Assembly: GCA_028554795.2 (NCBI GenBank)
Contig: CM068831.1
Coordinates: forward strand, 30,867,659 to 30,931,658
DNA from: Sinohyriopsis cumingii
Taxonomy: Eukaryota > Mollusca > Bivalvia > Unionida > Unionidae
Length of the DNA: 64,000 nucleotides
Reading direction: 5' to 3'
Shown piece by piece: positions 20,761-32,724 of the stretch. The position numbers and the translations under genes were made by a program. The notes under the pieces are model-generated. The model had not been told where the DNA came from, ran no database searches, and saw only the letters and a program-made list of their open reading frames with translations. Positions within the stretch are counted from its first letter, which is position 1; every line of letters begins with the position of its first letter.

Positions 20761-21366
20761 GGATGTGTGTCAATGTATCAATCTCTGGTATGTTAAAGTT
20801 ATCAATTGATCACGTGATCATGTGTGTGGAAAAACTAAGTAGCGTGACCATATTGTAACCAGCGATTGTAAAGGCAATCTCTGTTTTAGCTAGTCGCCGA
20901 CGGCGGTTTTAATAATTAAATAGACAACTGGGATCAAATCGTCCACGCTTTTTGACATGACATATGGTAAATGAATTAAGTGTGTCATTAAGCCTCTTTG
21001 TTGTTTACCAATTGTATGTAACAGTTTATTGCTGGCTGTACAAATACATATCTTTCTGGGTATTATTATCGACCAAGGTTAGATGATACTGATATCGCTA
21101 GACTCTGAAACCGATATCCGTAACATATTTCGGTTTTTATATAATGATAACGGCAAGACCCTGTAGATACGCTGGTTTTGGTGATTCTGACAAAGGTGAT
21201 CATGTTTCGTTCTTTCACAGATATACTACTCATTTACTTTAAAGTATTTGATTTTTTAAAGGAATGAACGGTCATGGATTCAAAATTGATTTAGCAATCT
21301 ACAGACTTCGGGATATATAATAGGTACGATGCAGCCTCAGATGTGTTGTAACACGAAAATAATAGA
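20761..21366. other. No recognisable gene
   Basis: No motif seen. A TGATCACGTGATCA palindrome lies near 20808. Confidence 0.4.
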
Positions 21367-21600
21367 GGCAGAGCCTCCTGTGGCTCAGTTGTTAGCATGT
21401 CAAACGTTTGATCAAAAGGGTGTGGATTCAAATCTGAGCACTGAATGGATCTAAATCAGCTATTGCTGTGTATCTTTATGCAAAAAACACTATGGAGTAG
21501 TGAAACATCATCACTCATGATCGACCTTTGTTTGCTTTTATCTGTTACTGCACCTTGAGTATGGCACATGGGGGACTTCCCAATTAGTGCATTTAATACT
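21367..21600 (+). mobile_element. tRNA-derived SINE (family D)
   Basis: The head contains an A-box-like TGGCTCAGTTGTTAGCA and a B-box-like GTGGATTCAAATC about 40 bp apart, the spacing of an RNA polymerase III tRNA-type promoter. It is followed by an unrelated body of some 150 bp ending in 'gcatttaatactct'. It is the only copy in the window. It does not fold as a proper tRNA gene. Confidence 0.55.
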
Positions 21601-22439
21601 CTATGTAATTAGTAAAACTTTCTTCCATGGCTCATATTCTTGTAAAACTACATTTAAATATTGAAATATAGCAACATCCATTAATATGATATAAAATTAT
21701 ATGATATTATATGATTAGACAAGACACAATACACAACAATAATTCATATAATTATAGAAAACTTTGAATACTGTGTAGTCATAAAGTAATGAAAAACATA
21801 TAACAATAAAAGATCTCCATGTATGATTAAGAAAGAAATTTAAATAGTATTTGCCCTACGTTCTCATTTGAATATACCGTTAATGAACTCCAGTGTAAAG
21901 ACATACACCGACCTACATGCATACATGTTTCTCAAAATAACAGTATTGATAATATATATTAGATAATGAGCTGTTATAACATTTTCCCGCAAAACTACAA
22001 TATAAAAAGACAACAACCTAAGCAGTTTCCTGGCTAAAGATATTTCATTTTTGTATACGATTTTCATAAAACTGTATTAAAAAAATGGGAGCTAAAACAA
22101 AAGGTCACTTTCTTAATAAAATAGCGGCTAGTGCCTCTTTAATGCGTGGTCTTCGAACATTATAAACTTTTGTTTGTCGATGAGTAATTGGCCTTCATAT
22201 GAAAATACACGTGGGAAACAAACAGTATTTCTTTTACAAATATGTTTGAATTGAACATTAACTGCAAAATATCAAAGAACATCTTGAACCTCAATTACAC
22301 TTTTGGCGCAAGCAACAACATCTCAAAGCCTATACTTATGTTTTAACACATCCTTATCATGCAAATATATACGATTTTCAAAATGGGGACTGTGGTAACC
22401 ATACTGGACATTGGGCAGCACCATTTACATTTCAGACCA
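21601..22439. other. No recognisable gene
   Basis: AT-rich; only short frames. Confidence 0.45.
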
Positions 22440-23850
22440 ATTAAACATTATCAGAAGCCTTTCAGTGAAACCTCCATGTTGTTATGACCATCCATTTAGG
22501 AGGAGTAGCGATAATAAGATTTTATAGATAGCCAATGTGACGGCCCAATTGGATTTCCTACCAGCACCATATTCTTTACGACAACCTAGACTATTTTATG
22601 ATTATGTGCACAAAGTTTCATAGCAATCCACCAGATAGATTAGAATTAACAGTGATAACAAACCTGTGTTAAAGGACTGATGGATGGGAACCATCCCACA
22701 AGTTGGTATGGTCTATGAGCAGCGGAGCTAAAAGGACAAGACCAAAAAAAGTACTGATTCTCTACCAGGCAAAAATAGTTTAAACCATCACCGTTACTTT
22801 TCAGCAGTAGCAAGCGTTTCAAATTAGCTGCTGTGGTATCATATTGGCATTATTGTCATTTTGGACCAAGTGAAATATAATTAGATGTACTTTTATTGAA
22901 AACTCAATGTGAATAATGTTGATATGACCATCCATTTAGGTGGGATAGAGATATCAAGGTTTTCAAGATGACCATTGTGACAGCCATATCATTGGCCATA
23001 TAGGCACAGTTTTTATTTGTGATCAACTAACGATCATGAGAAGTCTTCTGGTGAATAGTGCATATCATTATTACTTTCTGTTCCAAACAAGTAGCGATTA
23101 CAGAATTTTTAATACGGCTGCCAAACTGGATATCAAAACTGTATCATTTGCACTTAGGACCACCTGGACATAATAAAAAGTGTTCTGGTGAAAACCCCAT
23201 GTCAGTACGATGTTCGGTGCAGGAGGAGTAGCAATAACAAGATTTTCAAAATGGTTGTCATGGCAACCATACTGGACATCAAATTGGCAAACTTTTCAGT
23301 TAGGCAAACAGGACATTGCAATTCATCTTGTGAAAACCCCATGTTGTTACGTTCCTCCATTCAGGAGCACTAATGATAACAAGAGTCTCAAGATGGCAGC
23401 TGTGATGGTCATATCAGACATCAGATTTGGCAATAATGTCGTTGAGAACCAACTAGACGGCATAACAAGTCTTTTGGTGAAAACCCTATGTCAATATGTC
23501 TTTCCATTCAGGAGTAGCGATAATAAGATTTATTTTCAATATGGCTGCCATGGCGGGAATTTTTTAAACCTCAGATCGGCATCATTTTCATTTATGACCA
23601 ACTAGATATAAGAAGTCTTTTAGTGAAACTCCTCGTTGACATGACGATCCAGTCAGGAGGAGTAGCGATAACAAGATTTTCAAGATGGTGTCTGTGGTGG
23701 ACATTTCCGAATACCACCATTTTCATCTACCACCAACTTGATTATGGGATGAATGTGTTTATAAATGTTTCATGGCAATCCTCCATATCGTTTACGATGA
23801 TTAGCGAGAACAAACTTGCGCTAAAGTTAAGTCCGATGACAGATATAGGA
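22440..23850 (+). repeat. Tandem array 1, unit about 144 bp
   Basis: Diverged units share the words 'ttctggtgaaaaccccatgt', 'aggaggagtagcgataacaag', 'attttcaagatgg' and 'accattttcattta'. The GTGAAA landmark recurs at about 23187, 23331, 23477 and 23620, giving a period of 143-146 bp. Two end-type segments (near 22610-22740 and 23760-23850) carry 'gtttcatggcaatcc' followed by 'aacaaacttg'. These match the end of array 2 at 34150-34260. Consensus units are non-coding: every frame contains stops. Confidence 0.85.
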
Positions 23851-23876
23851 TGAAAGATCGCATTGGCTCTTCTGGT

Positions 23877-23877
<1 letters not shown>

Positions 23878-23967
<90 letters not shown>

Positions 23968-23973
23968 CGCGCG
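23878..23973. repeat. Compound (AT)n-(GT)n microsatellite
   Basis: An AT run followed by GT and then GC-rich steps, directly after the end of tandem array 1. Confidence 0.97.
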
Positions 23974-24062
23974 TTTTAAGACCATTTTGCCATAACGTTC
24001 TTTACATGCACATATATTTTAGCTTCAAACCAAAGTAAATTGATTCATTTTTATTAATCTGC

Positions 24063-24081
24063 GGGGGGGGGGGGGGGGGGG
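24063..24081. repeat. Poly-G tract
   Basis: Nineteen consecutive G; may form a quadruplex or be length-uncertain in the assembly. Confidence 0.95.
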
Positions 24082-25166
24082 CGAGGAGAAGAAAGTGACA
24101 GTGGAAAGAGCAATTACAAAATGTTTTGTCTTGGAAGTGACTGCTTTATTTTTTATCAAGTAATCAGAAGTTTTCATTGTAAAATTTCTAATAACTATGT
24201 GTTTCACAATTCATTAGTTCTGCAGTGATTATTACATGCAGCTGTCTACAAATTTTAATGTACATAATGGATGAATTAGATTGACATTATTCACAGCCCT
24301 GTGAAAGACGGGACAGAGGAGAATGTAAACGTACCATCAACACCCTTCACTTTCGATAACACAGTTTACAACCAGTCATATGTCTCTTGCTTTGGTAAGA
24401 TTTATATGATTTGTTAAGAATTAAAAATATAATTTAAGTTGATATACTTAAGGGTTTTTTTATTAGTAGGTGAGTGAAGCTTTTTTCTGGAAATTAACGC
24501 AAAATTTCGTTACACGATTACCATACGTTAGCGAAAATAACAAGCAGGCAAGTCATTGCATCCAATCGAAATTAAGTTTTTCAAATTTGAATACTATTCC
24601 CACATGATTGAGACAAGGGGAACACACAACTTTAATGGGCTGATAATAAAGCAATTTTCCACTGCCGGTCCGTGTTTGCATAAATACCTTTCACTCAAAT
24701 ACACCTGTAATGGCTTCCCTCTGATACATAGTCATACCTTCGATGTTAAACTTACAAAGTATCCGTTTTAGGTCAATTGCCTCCACCATTTTCGGTCGAT
24801 GTACAGTGCACCACGCTATTGGTTAGCTGGAATTGCACACTAAAGGAGCCAACTCATGAAATCCTATATACGTTGCGAGGACAAAGCACCAATATATCCG
24901 TTCGATCCGCCAAGGTGTAGATAGTGTTATAACATCGGAACCTTGGCTAGCGAAGATGTGTCATAGTCTGATTCAGAGGAAGGGGAGTAGACTTCTGGAA
25001 GACTTTCACATTTACGGAATCCATTAAGAATAGTACGGTGTTAGTCTTGCCCAAGCTGACATGCCTTGACTACACTGTTTACTGCAAAATTGGAAGGTGT
25101 GTAGTATCATGACATCTGGCGATTAATTACGAGTAGGTGATTATTTTATTGATTTTAAATTAACAG
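24082..25166. other. No identified gene; possible upstream region of a transcript
   Basis: Mostly AT-rich, but 24780-25100 is richer in CG words than its surroundings (CGTTGCGAGG, CGTTCGATCCGCC). It lies just upstream of the candidate exon at 25167. A promoter or 5' exon is possible but unproven. Confidence 0.25.
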
Positions 25167-25241
25167 ATAGGAGCGATGTTGTTTCTGCATTTAAGAAAGA
25201 AAGCACGTGGCGTCATCGTGGAATGGTTGAGACGGCTGAAG
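25167..25241 (+). other. Candidate spliced exon (75 nt)
   Basis: A stretch open in two frames is bounded by AACAG at its left and GTAAGG at its right, good matches to an acceptor and a donor. One frame reads ATG-LFLHLRKKARGVIVEWLRR; the other reads SDVVSAFKKESTWRHRG. Length is a multiple of three. I do not recognise either peptide. Confidence 0.25.
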
Positions 25242-25882
25242 GTAAGGAAACTAATTTTAAACTGACCCAGTTTAGTTGAAAGTGCTCTACTGCGGTATGT
25301 CCTTCTATGAAGCGGAGCACGTGGACTGAAATTTAAACAGTTTAGGTATTCAGTGGTAAACAGAAAGGATGGTTCATCATAACCTAACTTTTTTATATTG
25401 TATGCTTATAACGACAAGAAGCCAACACTGAATTTGGTCTTTTATTATTCTTTGCGAAAATCTGCGAATAAGTAAGTACGTGTTATACTTGGACGCGAGT
25501 TATATTCATTAATTGATGGCATTCTGTGTAATCTGTCCCAGGATTTTGGCTGCATGCCATATGACATACGAGTACTTCATTTGATGGAATGATCTCTCTG
25601 GAAAAAAAGCATTTGTTGAAATGAGATTGATGAAATAATAGTTAAGAAAGCAGTACAAAGCAAAAAGTAGTATACATCTTTCATTTTCATGAGTTAATTT
25701 CCAGAAAAAGGCTTCATGAGTAAACTCATGAAATGGATACCAGTCATTTCTGATCTGAGTTAATTTCAGAAGACATATTTTGTTGCCATTTGTACAATTT
25801 TGAAACATTATTTAGAGTTAGTGCAATTTTCTTTCGTAGTCAATACTGACAAGTATGACTGGACAAATTATTCCCTATGACA

Positions 25883-26219
25883 TCAAAACATGAAAATCGA
25901 GGAGCGGGTATGACAATATAAATCTGGATTTTTTGCATAATAGTCTTGCATACTGATGAAACTTAAATAGTTATACCCATTAAAGCTGTAATCTCTGGGT
26001 GGGTATCCATCACCACCATAGCCATAACCTGAAGGTATGCAACCAGGATGAACCATCCACTGTATTTGCCCACATTCTTTTCGCCGCATGTCGGCAGTTC
26101 TCCAGAATTCTACTGTACTGCAATCCTGGATATGCGCTATTGTAGAAGTCTAGTAGCCTCTTACCATACACACCTGATTCTCTGACGACTCGCCACCTAC
26201 CAAGACATGTTTGTAACAA
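25883..26219 (-). pseudogene. Unrecognised coding-like relic, Gly/Tyr-rich end
   Basis: Two overlapping minus-strand frames look coding. One has RRVVRESGVYGKRLL-like residues followed by AYPGLQYSRILENC. The other begins MRRKECGQIQWMVHPGCIPS and passes into a Gly/Tyr-rich run (GYGYGGDGYPPRDYSFNGYN) to a TGA at 25883-25885. GC content is higher than in the neighbourhood. A strong donor-like TTG-GTAGGT lies near 26200 on this strand, so this may instead be a host exon. Function unknown. Confidence 0.3.
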
Positions 26220-26383
26220 TTACGGCAGTTATTACACACACAAACACATTGCTAACAGCTCAAATAGTCTTTTAAAAGGGGGTTTTACCTCACTAGTACG
26301 TTTTTCAATTACATCTTTTTCCAATATGACAGCGCAAAGTAGAGCATGCTTTTTCTTATTGAGTTACAAGCTCAATTAATACA

Positions 26384-26790
26384 ATGGCCACTAGAAACGA
26401 ACTTTATCAGAACAATTGTATTATTGGAAAAGGACTCGATTTAATCGTTGAAAAATGCAAGATTCATCTCAGTGCCCCCTTTCACCAAAATACTGGCTGA
26501 ATTTGACAGATGTTATAATATTTTATATCCCTGTTTAGATAAATATGCTTCAATTGAAGAAACAATGTGGTATCAACAATGGACATCAGCAGATTGGTAC
26601 ACAGTTGGTGGCTATGAGATGGCTAATTCTGTTCGCGGGATTCATCCATTTGCAACGCCAGGAGACAAAGCCAGACGTAAGATTAGAATGATAAAACTAT
26701 ACATAACGTTGCTTTGCCTTTGAGGAGCATTATTTAAACGGGTCATAAGAAAGTACATTGAGATCACAACGGGACAAAAGGTTTTAGGTA
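26384..26790 (+). pseudogene. Unrecognised coding-like relic, frameshifted
   Basis: From ATG 26384: MATRNELYQNNCIIGKGLDL, then a frameshift near 26450 into a frame with VPPFTKILAEFDRCYNILYP, a Trp-rich stretch (ETMWYQQWTSADWYTVGGYE) and GIHPFATPGDKARRK, ending at TGA 26721-26723. A later fragment in yet another frame reads RKYIEITTGQKVLG. GTAAG words follow DKAR and KVLG, so exon boundaries are an alternative to frameshift decay. The family is not recognised; it could be a viral or transposon gene. Confidence 0.35.
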
Positions 26791-27779
26791 AGGAAATTTG
26801 CCTTATAACCATAGATGGACTCGTGCACTGTTTAGGATGTTAAATAGAAAAGCAACATAATTTGGCATCTATAACTGACGTGTCCCGCTAGCAGAAATGT
26901 CAGCAAGCTGCCACAATATTATTTGCCTCAAGTGCTACCAGGTCTGGAGGTTTCTATTGCTGTTTAATATGGGGTGTTTGTTGACAATGTATTTTGTAAA
27001 TAATCCTAAGATCAATTTAGATTTTATCCAGAACACGATATAAAACTGCATGACTGAGATTATGGCAAATATAATTATGAAGTCATCGCAATAAATACCA
27101 TAGGAGTCTTTAACATGGTCATCTTTGATGTGGAAATCTAGGATGACTTTACTGATCTCAATGATTCTACAGAAGCAGAACTATCTTCGTTCCTGAGGAA
27201 ATATCTGCACAGAAAATATTAGTATTTGATTTTAACCTGACTGCATTTCGGATAAATGGTATCATCAAAAGTGATATGTGATCAAGTTGGCCGCAGTGCT
27301 ATCATGGAAAATATTTCCTACCACTTAAAACTAAATCACTTGTAAACATAGCTACAATAAATTAGTTGAGTGGCATACATCAAAACTTCAACAAATTATA
27401 CTTGAATTAAAGAAAACAAAAACAGTAATAAATACTGTCTGAATTAAATGTGAGATGACTAATGGCTGCATATTAGATTGCTGATGACACTGTGGTAACT
27501 CTTCTACATGGCTTGAACGTCCAGTTGATGACTTCATAAATCAAGATGCTAAAGGAGCACAAATGCATAATATAAATAAATACAAAATTCCATAAAACGC
27601 AAAGGGAGTGTTGTCCTTGTAAAATCACAACTTTCTGATGCAAAAAGTACATGTAAAAAATGTATTTGCATAATCAGTCAAACTTCCTGATTTTGAAAAG
27701 TGACGACGTTTTTGAGTTCTATAAATAGTGCACAAGTAGATACCTACTTGAACAACTGCAGCTGTTACTGCAGAAGCTG
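26791..27779. other. No recognisable gene
   Basis: AT-rich; a plus-strand ADDTVVTLLHG-like fragment near 27480 superficially resembles a reverse-transcriptase YADD but has no supporting context. Confidence 0.35.
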
Positions 27780-28490
27780 GTGATTCCACGTAAATATGGG
27801 AGTGGCATTGGCGTTCATCCCAGACGAAATGTGTTCCATGTCCTGAACAACATTCCAGTCACCATAAATAATAACAAAGGAATTGTCAAAAGGTTTAAAA
27901 TATCCTATTTCAAATTCCTAAACAAACTCAGCATTATCATCGTTATGGCCATAGAGATTCACAAAGGTAAATCTCGGTCCATTAAATGATAAATCTAGAA
28001 TAGTGTATCTGCCATGAACATCGCATCTGTTTCTATTGATGCATAATTCAGAACTATTCCTAAACAGGATAGCAACAGCTGCACTACTGGTAGATTTAAG
28101 GCTAAAAAAACACTTATACCATTCAGCCGCCAATTATTTTTCAATCTCGTCTGTACTGTGTGTCTCCTGTACACATATAATGAATGCATTCTTTTGTTTT
28201 ACCAAGCAGAACGTAACTCTTCTTTTTAAATTTGAACTATGCAGACCTATAACATTCATTGATACTCTTTTAATCTGGGTATCCATTACTAGTAGTGTGT
28301 TTTTGGTCTTAAGTTTCACAGGGCTTATATTAGTATGCATTACACAACCAATATCATAATAAGAACTCACACACACCTTGGGATACACTCTGACATAAGC
28401 AACCACAACATGTTTAAAAAAGTGATTAGTGTAGTACAATTTTATGCACCACTGGGTACATATATGACGTTGCCCCAAATAAAGACACAT
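27780..28490 (-). pseudogene. L1/Tx1-like LINE endonuclease fragment
   Basis: Minus-strand segments in successive frames are arranged as in an APE-type endonuclease: SMNVIGLHSSNLKRRV, then IICVQETHS (the catalytic QExH motif), AAVAILFRNSSEL, GRYTILDLSFNGPRFTFVNLYG and finally IIYGDWNVVQD (the GDFN-type motif). This is the N-terminal part of a non-LTR ORF2. The reverse transcriptase expected at lower coordinates is not recognisable. Frameshifts and stops show it is dead. It differs in sequence from the LINE beginning at 28811. Confidence 0.75.
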
Positions 28491-28729
28491 TAGGTCTATT
28501 CCACACTAGGGTGTTAGTATAGTTGTAATGTGTTAACATCAATATCGTGTAGCTATATGAAAAAACCTCAATGAAATGCCACCTTTGCTCATTCATTTTC
28601 TTCATTACCAAAAAATTAAAAGCCATTGTATAGTTTTCCATCTATTTGTTAGACATGTATCTGTGTATAAAGGTTAATGAAACATAAGACAGATATATAC
28701 TTATATTCACACATGTACACACACACACA

Positions 28730-28734
<5 letters not shown>

Positions 28735-28810
<76 letters not shown>
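28735..28810. repeat. (TA)n microsatellite
   Basis: Long uninterrupted TA run, preceded by (AC)n. It abuts the truncated 3' side of the LINE on the minus strand. Confidence 0.97.
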
Positions 28811-28812
<2 letters not shown>

Positions 28813-31420
28813 CAAGTACTTTATGTATCTCCAGGTCTCTGCCCCAAAGAACAGCACGGATTTGACGTTGGAGTTGAACAGTCATTTTAAGCTTTGTTTT
28901 TAGGTGGATGTTATGATCTGGTCTGAGAGTGGTAAAGGCATGGCATGCTTTGGCAATCCAGGCCTTGACATTTCCTCTGTTTACAAGGTTGCCAAGGGTA
29001 TGTGATCTTATCGACATTATTAATGGCTTGAACTCTGATAGAGTACAAGTGCATCCTGGTTGGTTCTGATTTTCAAGCAGTTTGCCTTTCCATGATCTCA
29101 AGGCCGGTAGTTTGGCTATGGCATGTGAGCTCTCTGTTTTTAACTGCACATGCTGGCGTGTGTGTGTGATAGCAGTCCAATATCATCTGCAAAGTCCAGA
29201 GCTTTCAGTTTTCAGGTCAAATTCCACTGTATTCCTTGTGGATAGTGCATTGCCATCTACATTGCCTAGGTTATAATTAGTGAGAATATCATTAGTGAAA
29301 GTAAGCATCCTTGCCTGATGCCAGTGTTAACAGAGAAAGAAGAGGACATGTCTGTGGTGTGTATAACATGACAGGACGTGTATTTGTAGCAGCACTGGAT
29401 AATCTTTAGTCTTCCTGGAATGCCATAGTAGATCATGACTTTTCAGGTCATGCTTCTATCTTCCATGTCAAATGCTTTCCTGACGTCAGCAAAATTTGTA
29501 TACAGAGGTAGCAGCCATTTTATTTCCTGTTCTATGATAATGCAGACTGTTGCTGTCTGATCTGAACATGACCTCCCAGCCTGGAATCCTACTTGTTCTT
29601 CTGTCAGCCTGCAATTTACTGCAGACCTGGTCCTCCACAACATCAGCATTGTGAGAATTTTCCGTTGTAGGAATAAAAGCTAAATACCTCTCCATGTCTA
29701 GTAGTTCTTAAGGCCTCCTTCCTTTGGAATCTCGACAGTGCATCCCTTCTTCCACTCTTGTGGCACCTCTTCTTTGTCCCATATTTCCTGTAGAAAGTCA
29801 ATCAAAATGTCTGCTGTAACTGTATCATCTACTTTTAAGGCTTCTGGTGGGAGTTCTTCTGGGCCAGGGGCTTTGACAGCTCTTGATTTTCCTGAATGCC
29901 TGAATGACTTCTTCCTTGATAATTGGCCATATGGTGAGTTACAGATCCTTTCCCTCTCTATGATGGGTGGGTTTTCCACAGGTGAGCCCCTGAGCAAGCT
30001 GCTGAAATGTTTATTCCAAGCTGTTCTGCCTGGTTGTTCAGGATATTTCCACCCTTTCTGCTTAAGACTTGCATGTGTTTATTTTACTCCCTAAAAGTTG
30101 TCATGTGGTGTTGTGGAAGATCCTCATGTCATTTATTTTTTTCAGCATTCTTTACATCTATGGCAAGCTATTGGAAAGTTCATGCTTATCTTTCCTCTAG
30201 TACTTCTGGACTTCTCATTCTTTGTCTTGTATTCCTCCTGAAGACACTGTTTCTGTTATCTAGTCTTTGCCTGTACAAGTCTCTGCTTGATTTCTTGTCT
30301 GTCTTATGTCTTCTTGATTGTATCTTCTTAAGGCCAAATGATGAACTTCTGTCTTCTAAATATCACGATCTCCGCACAGGATGAAGTGAATGTGCCTCTT
30401 ATTTGTTCCCACTACTTTTCTTTGGAGCCATCATCAAGGTCAGCAAGAGCCTATGGTGAACTCTCTTATTTCTCAACGTTCATGAGCATGGAGGTGTCAT
30501 ATCATGGGTGTTTCTATCGTCCAGTCTTCTTTATGCTGCTGATTCTTGTATTTAGTTTTGCCATCACCAGCAAATGGTTTGAGAAAACATCTGCTCTTCT
30601 ACAGACCCTCAAATCCATCAGAGTCCTCTTCCATATGTGGGAGATATGAAGGTTGTTGGTCTGATTCTTTGCTGTTGAATCTGGGGATTTCCATGTGACC
30701 GTTTGGATAAAAACAATGAGAAAATTACTGTCCCACCAATCATACGGTTGTACAGCCAACACATCAGCAAAGAGCTCTCCGTTGTCTTTCATCTCTCCCA
30801 GGTCCTCTTTACCCATGATGAGTTCCAATCCAATGTTGTTGCTGCCCACTTCTGCATTCATCTTGCCAATCACAAGTGTGACACACCACTATGGTACTCA
30901 GTCAGATACGCTCTGAAGCTGCTCATTAAAGTTTTCCTTGGCTTCCTGGTCTACAAGGTTGGTTGGAACATAGGAATTTTTGCTTTCTTGCTCAACATCA
31001 GTCCCACTCCATTCCTGTAGTCATCATTCTTGTTGACTGGTCCTGAGCAGAGATGTCCTGATGCCAAGGGGATTTTGCCTGATGTTGTCCATCAAACTTC
31101 ACTTAGTCATAGGATCTCCAGCCTGTATATGTACATATAGTGGTAACTTGTGCTGTTTTCCCAGTAGTGTACAGAGTTCTCATGTTCCATGTCCAGTTCC
31201 TTGCAATATTCTTGGTGGAGAGAACATCTGTCGCTCCTTCTTGGGTTTGGCTGGTCTTCTTCATGTGCTCTGGTTCATTCTGCTGATCCAATGAATATTC
31301 TGCTGTATTGGTTTTTGTAGACTGGCTTTTTACAATGGTGGGGGTGCTATCCCCATGGACAACCATCCTCATGTCCCACCTGGGCGTTGGACTGTTGATG
31401 ACGAGTTCAAATGGTTTCAT
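28811..31420 (-). pseudogene. APE-type LINE (non-LTR retrotransposon), near full length but dead
   Basis: Reading down from 31420, a leader is followed by the endonuclease start (WNMRTLYTTGKTAQV, about 31140-31180) and its second half (IGKMNAEVGSNN...IMGKEDLGEMKDNGE, ending ADVFSNHLLVMAKL). In this copy the usual G-D-L-N-A motif is GKMNA, losing the catalytic Asp. The reverse transcriptase follows: APGPEELPPEALK, EIWDKEEVPQEWK, QVGFQAGRSCSDQ, NFADVRKAFDMEDR, and FADD at 29182-29193 within LDFADDIGLLSHTR. The C-terminus reaches VLWGRDLE and then runs into (TA)n. Many frameshifts. The clade is uncertain; the layout resembles an RTE-like family common in molluscs and flukes. Confidence 0.85.
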
Positions 31421-32398
31421 AACTGGTTCATAAAAATATCAGTTGACCATTTAGAAAACCTAGGATGATGAATATAAAGTGGAGTTTCATCAGCCCTTAA
31501 TATTCAATGATGGCCCGATGTCTACCTAGGAAGACATTAAAACCCTGTATTGCCAATGTTAAGCTTTTCAGAATGTAGTTTCATAATAATAAACAATGTA
31601 TGTTGAGACCTTTTGCAAATAAAACAAATCTATTCTTACCTCTGATCCAATTCTGTGATTATTTCTGCACATACATAAGTGCCACCATTTTCCCTTGGGC
31701 CTTTCTCTAACAAGATCCTTACTCCCCTATTTGTTTGAAGCAGAACAGCCTGATGGGTAAGGCCCCATACGTTACTAGCCTTTCCTTTGTCAGTTTTGTC
31801 GAGAGGTCTGAAATGGTACCATTGAATTATTTATTTTCCCTGAAACCTCAATATACAGCACTCCCTTTCATTGACCATTTTTTATGTGTAGTGTTTGTGA
31901 TCTTGTATCTTTATCAGCATCCACCAATTACTATCCCTGACAGAATTCAACCTTGCATACTGATGAAACTTCAAAATTAGCAGTGGAAGGGAATTAAATA
32001 TAGCTATCTGTTTATTGTGTCAACATAGTGTTAAGTAACATACCATTTCCCTTGACAATAATTTTTGTCAACTTAACCTGATAAAAAGGTATCAAACATG
32101 TAATGCTTATAAAAAAAATGAACTCAAAACCAATCCTTTTTTCAACATTTTAATTGGCAACATGACATTTTCTTCTTGTATCCAAATGGTGCCAGTTTAT
32201 ATTTAAATAATGTATCTTGGTTGTTAACTGTTCCTTTTGTATATATTGCTCTTTCTAAAATTCAAACTAAAATTAAGAATCCAGTTCAAGACTGAGTTCT
32301 AGAATTTTTCTCAAAATTGCTCTTTAAGTTTATCACTTGCTTGTTTTGCATCTTTTATCTTAGCATGTTTATAAAAGTATATATGAAATGTAATTTTA

Positions 32399-32400
<2 letters not shown>
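31421..32400. other. No recognisable gene
   Basis: AT-rich. 31735-31980 (+) is open for 81 codons, with no known motif. Confidence 0.4.

Positions 32401-32476
<76 letters not shown>
32401..32476. repeat. (AT)n microsatellite
   Basis: Uninterrupted AT dinucleotide run. Confidence 0.97.
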
Positions 32477-32479
<3 letters not shown>

Positions 32480-32685
32480 GTGAATGAACATCTCTACTTT
32501 TGCACCAAATAATGTTTATGTCAAGTATAATACAGATATAAACTATACTACATGCCACATTTTTACAGAATAGCCTAAGCTGAAATGATCATCACTTGCT
32601 ATGTATACATGACTATCTTGCTGAAAGACATTTCAAAACATAGGTTTTGGAGAAATGAAACAAAAATTTCCATATGCTGCTAATA

Positions 32686-32687
32686 GG

Positions 32688-32720
<33 letters not shown>
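32686..32720. repeat. (ATT)n microsatellite
   Basis: ATT trinucleotide run at the left edge of tandem array 2. Confidence 0.95.
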
Positions 32721-32724
32721 CTTC

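Noticed and set aside
27470-27520. ADD-containing peptide as the reverse-transcriptase active site of the L1-like fragment
   Set aside because: It lies on the opposite strand from the endonuclease fragment and lacks the surrounding reverse-transcriptase motifs.
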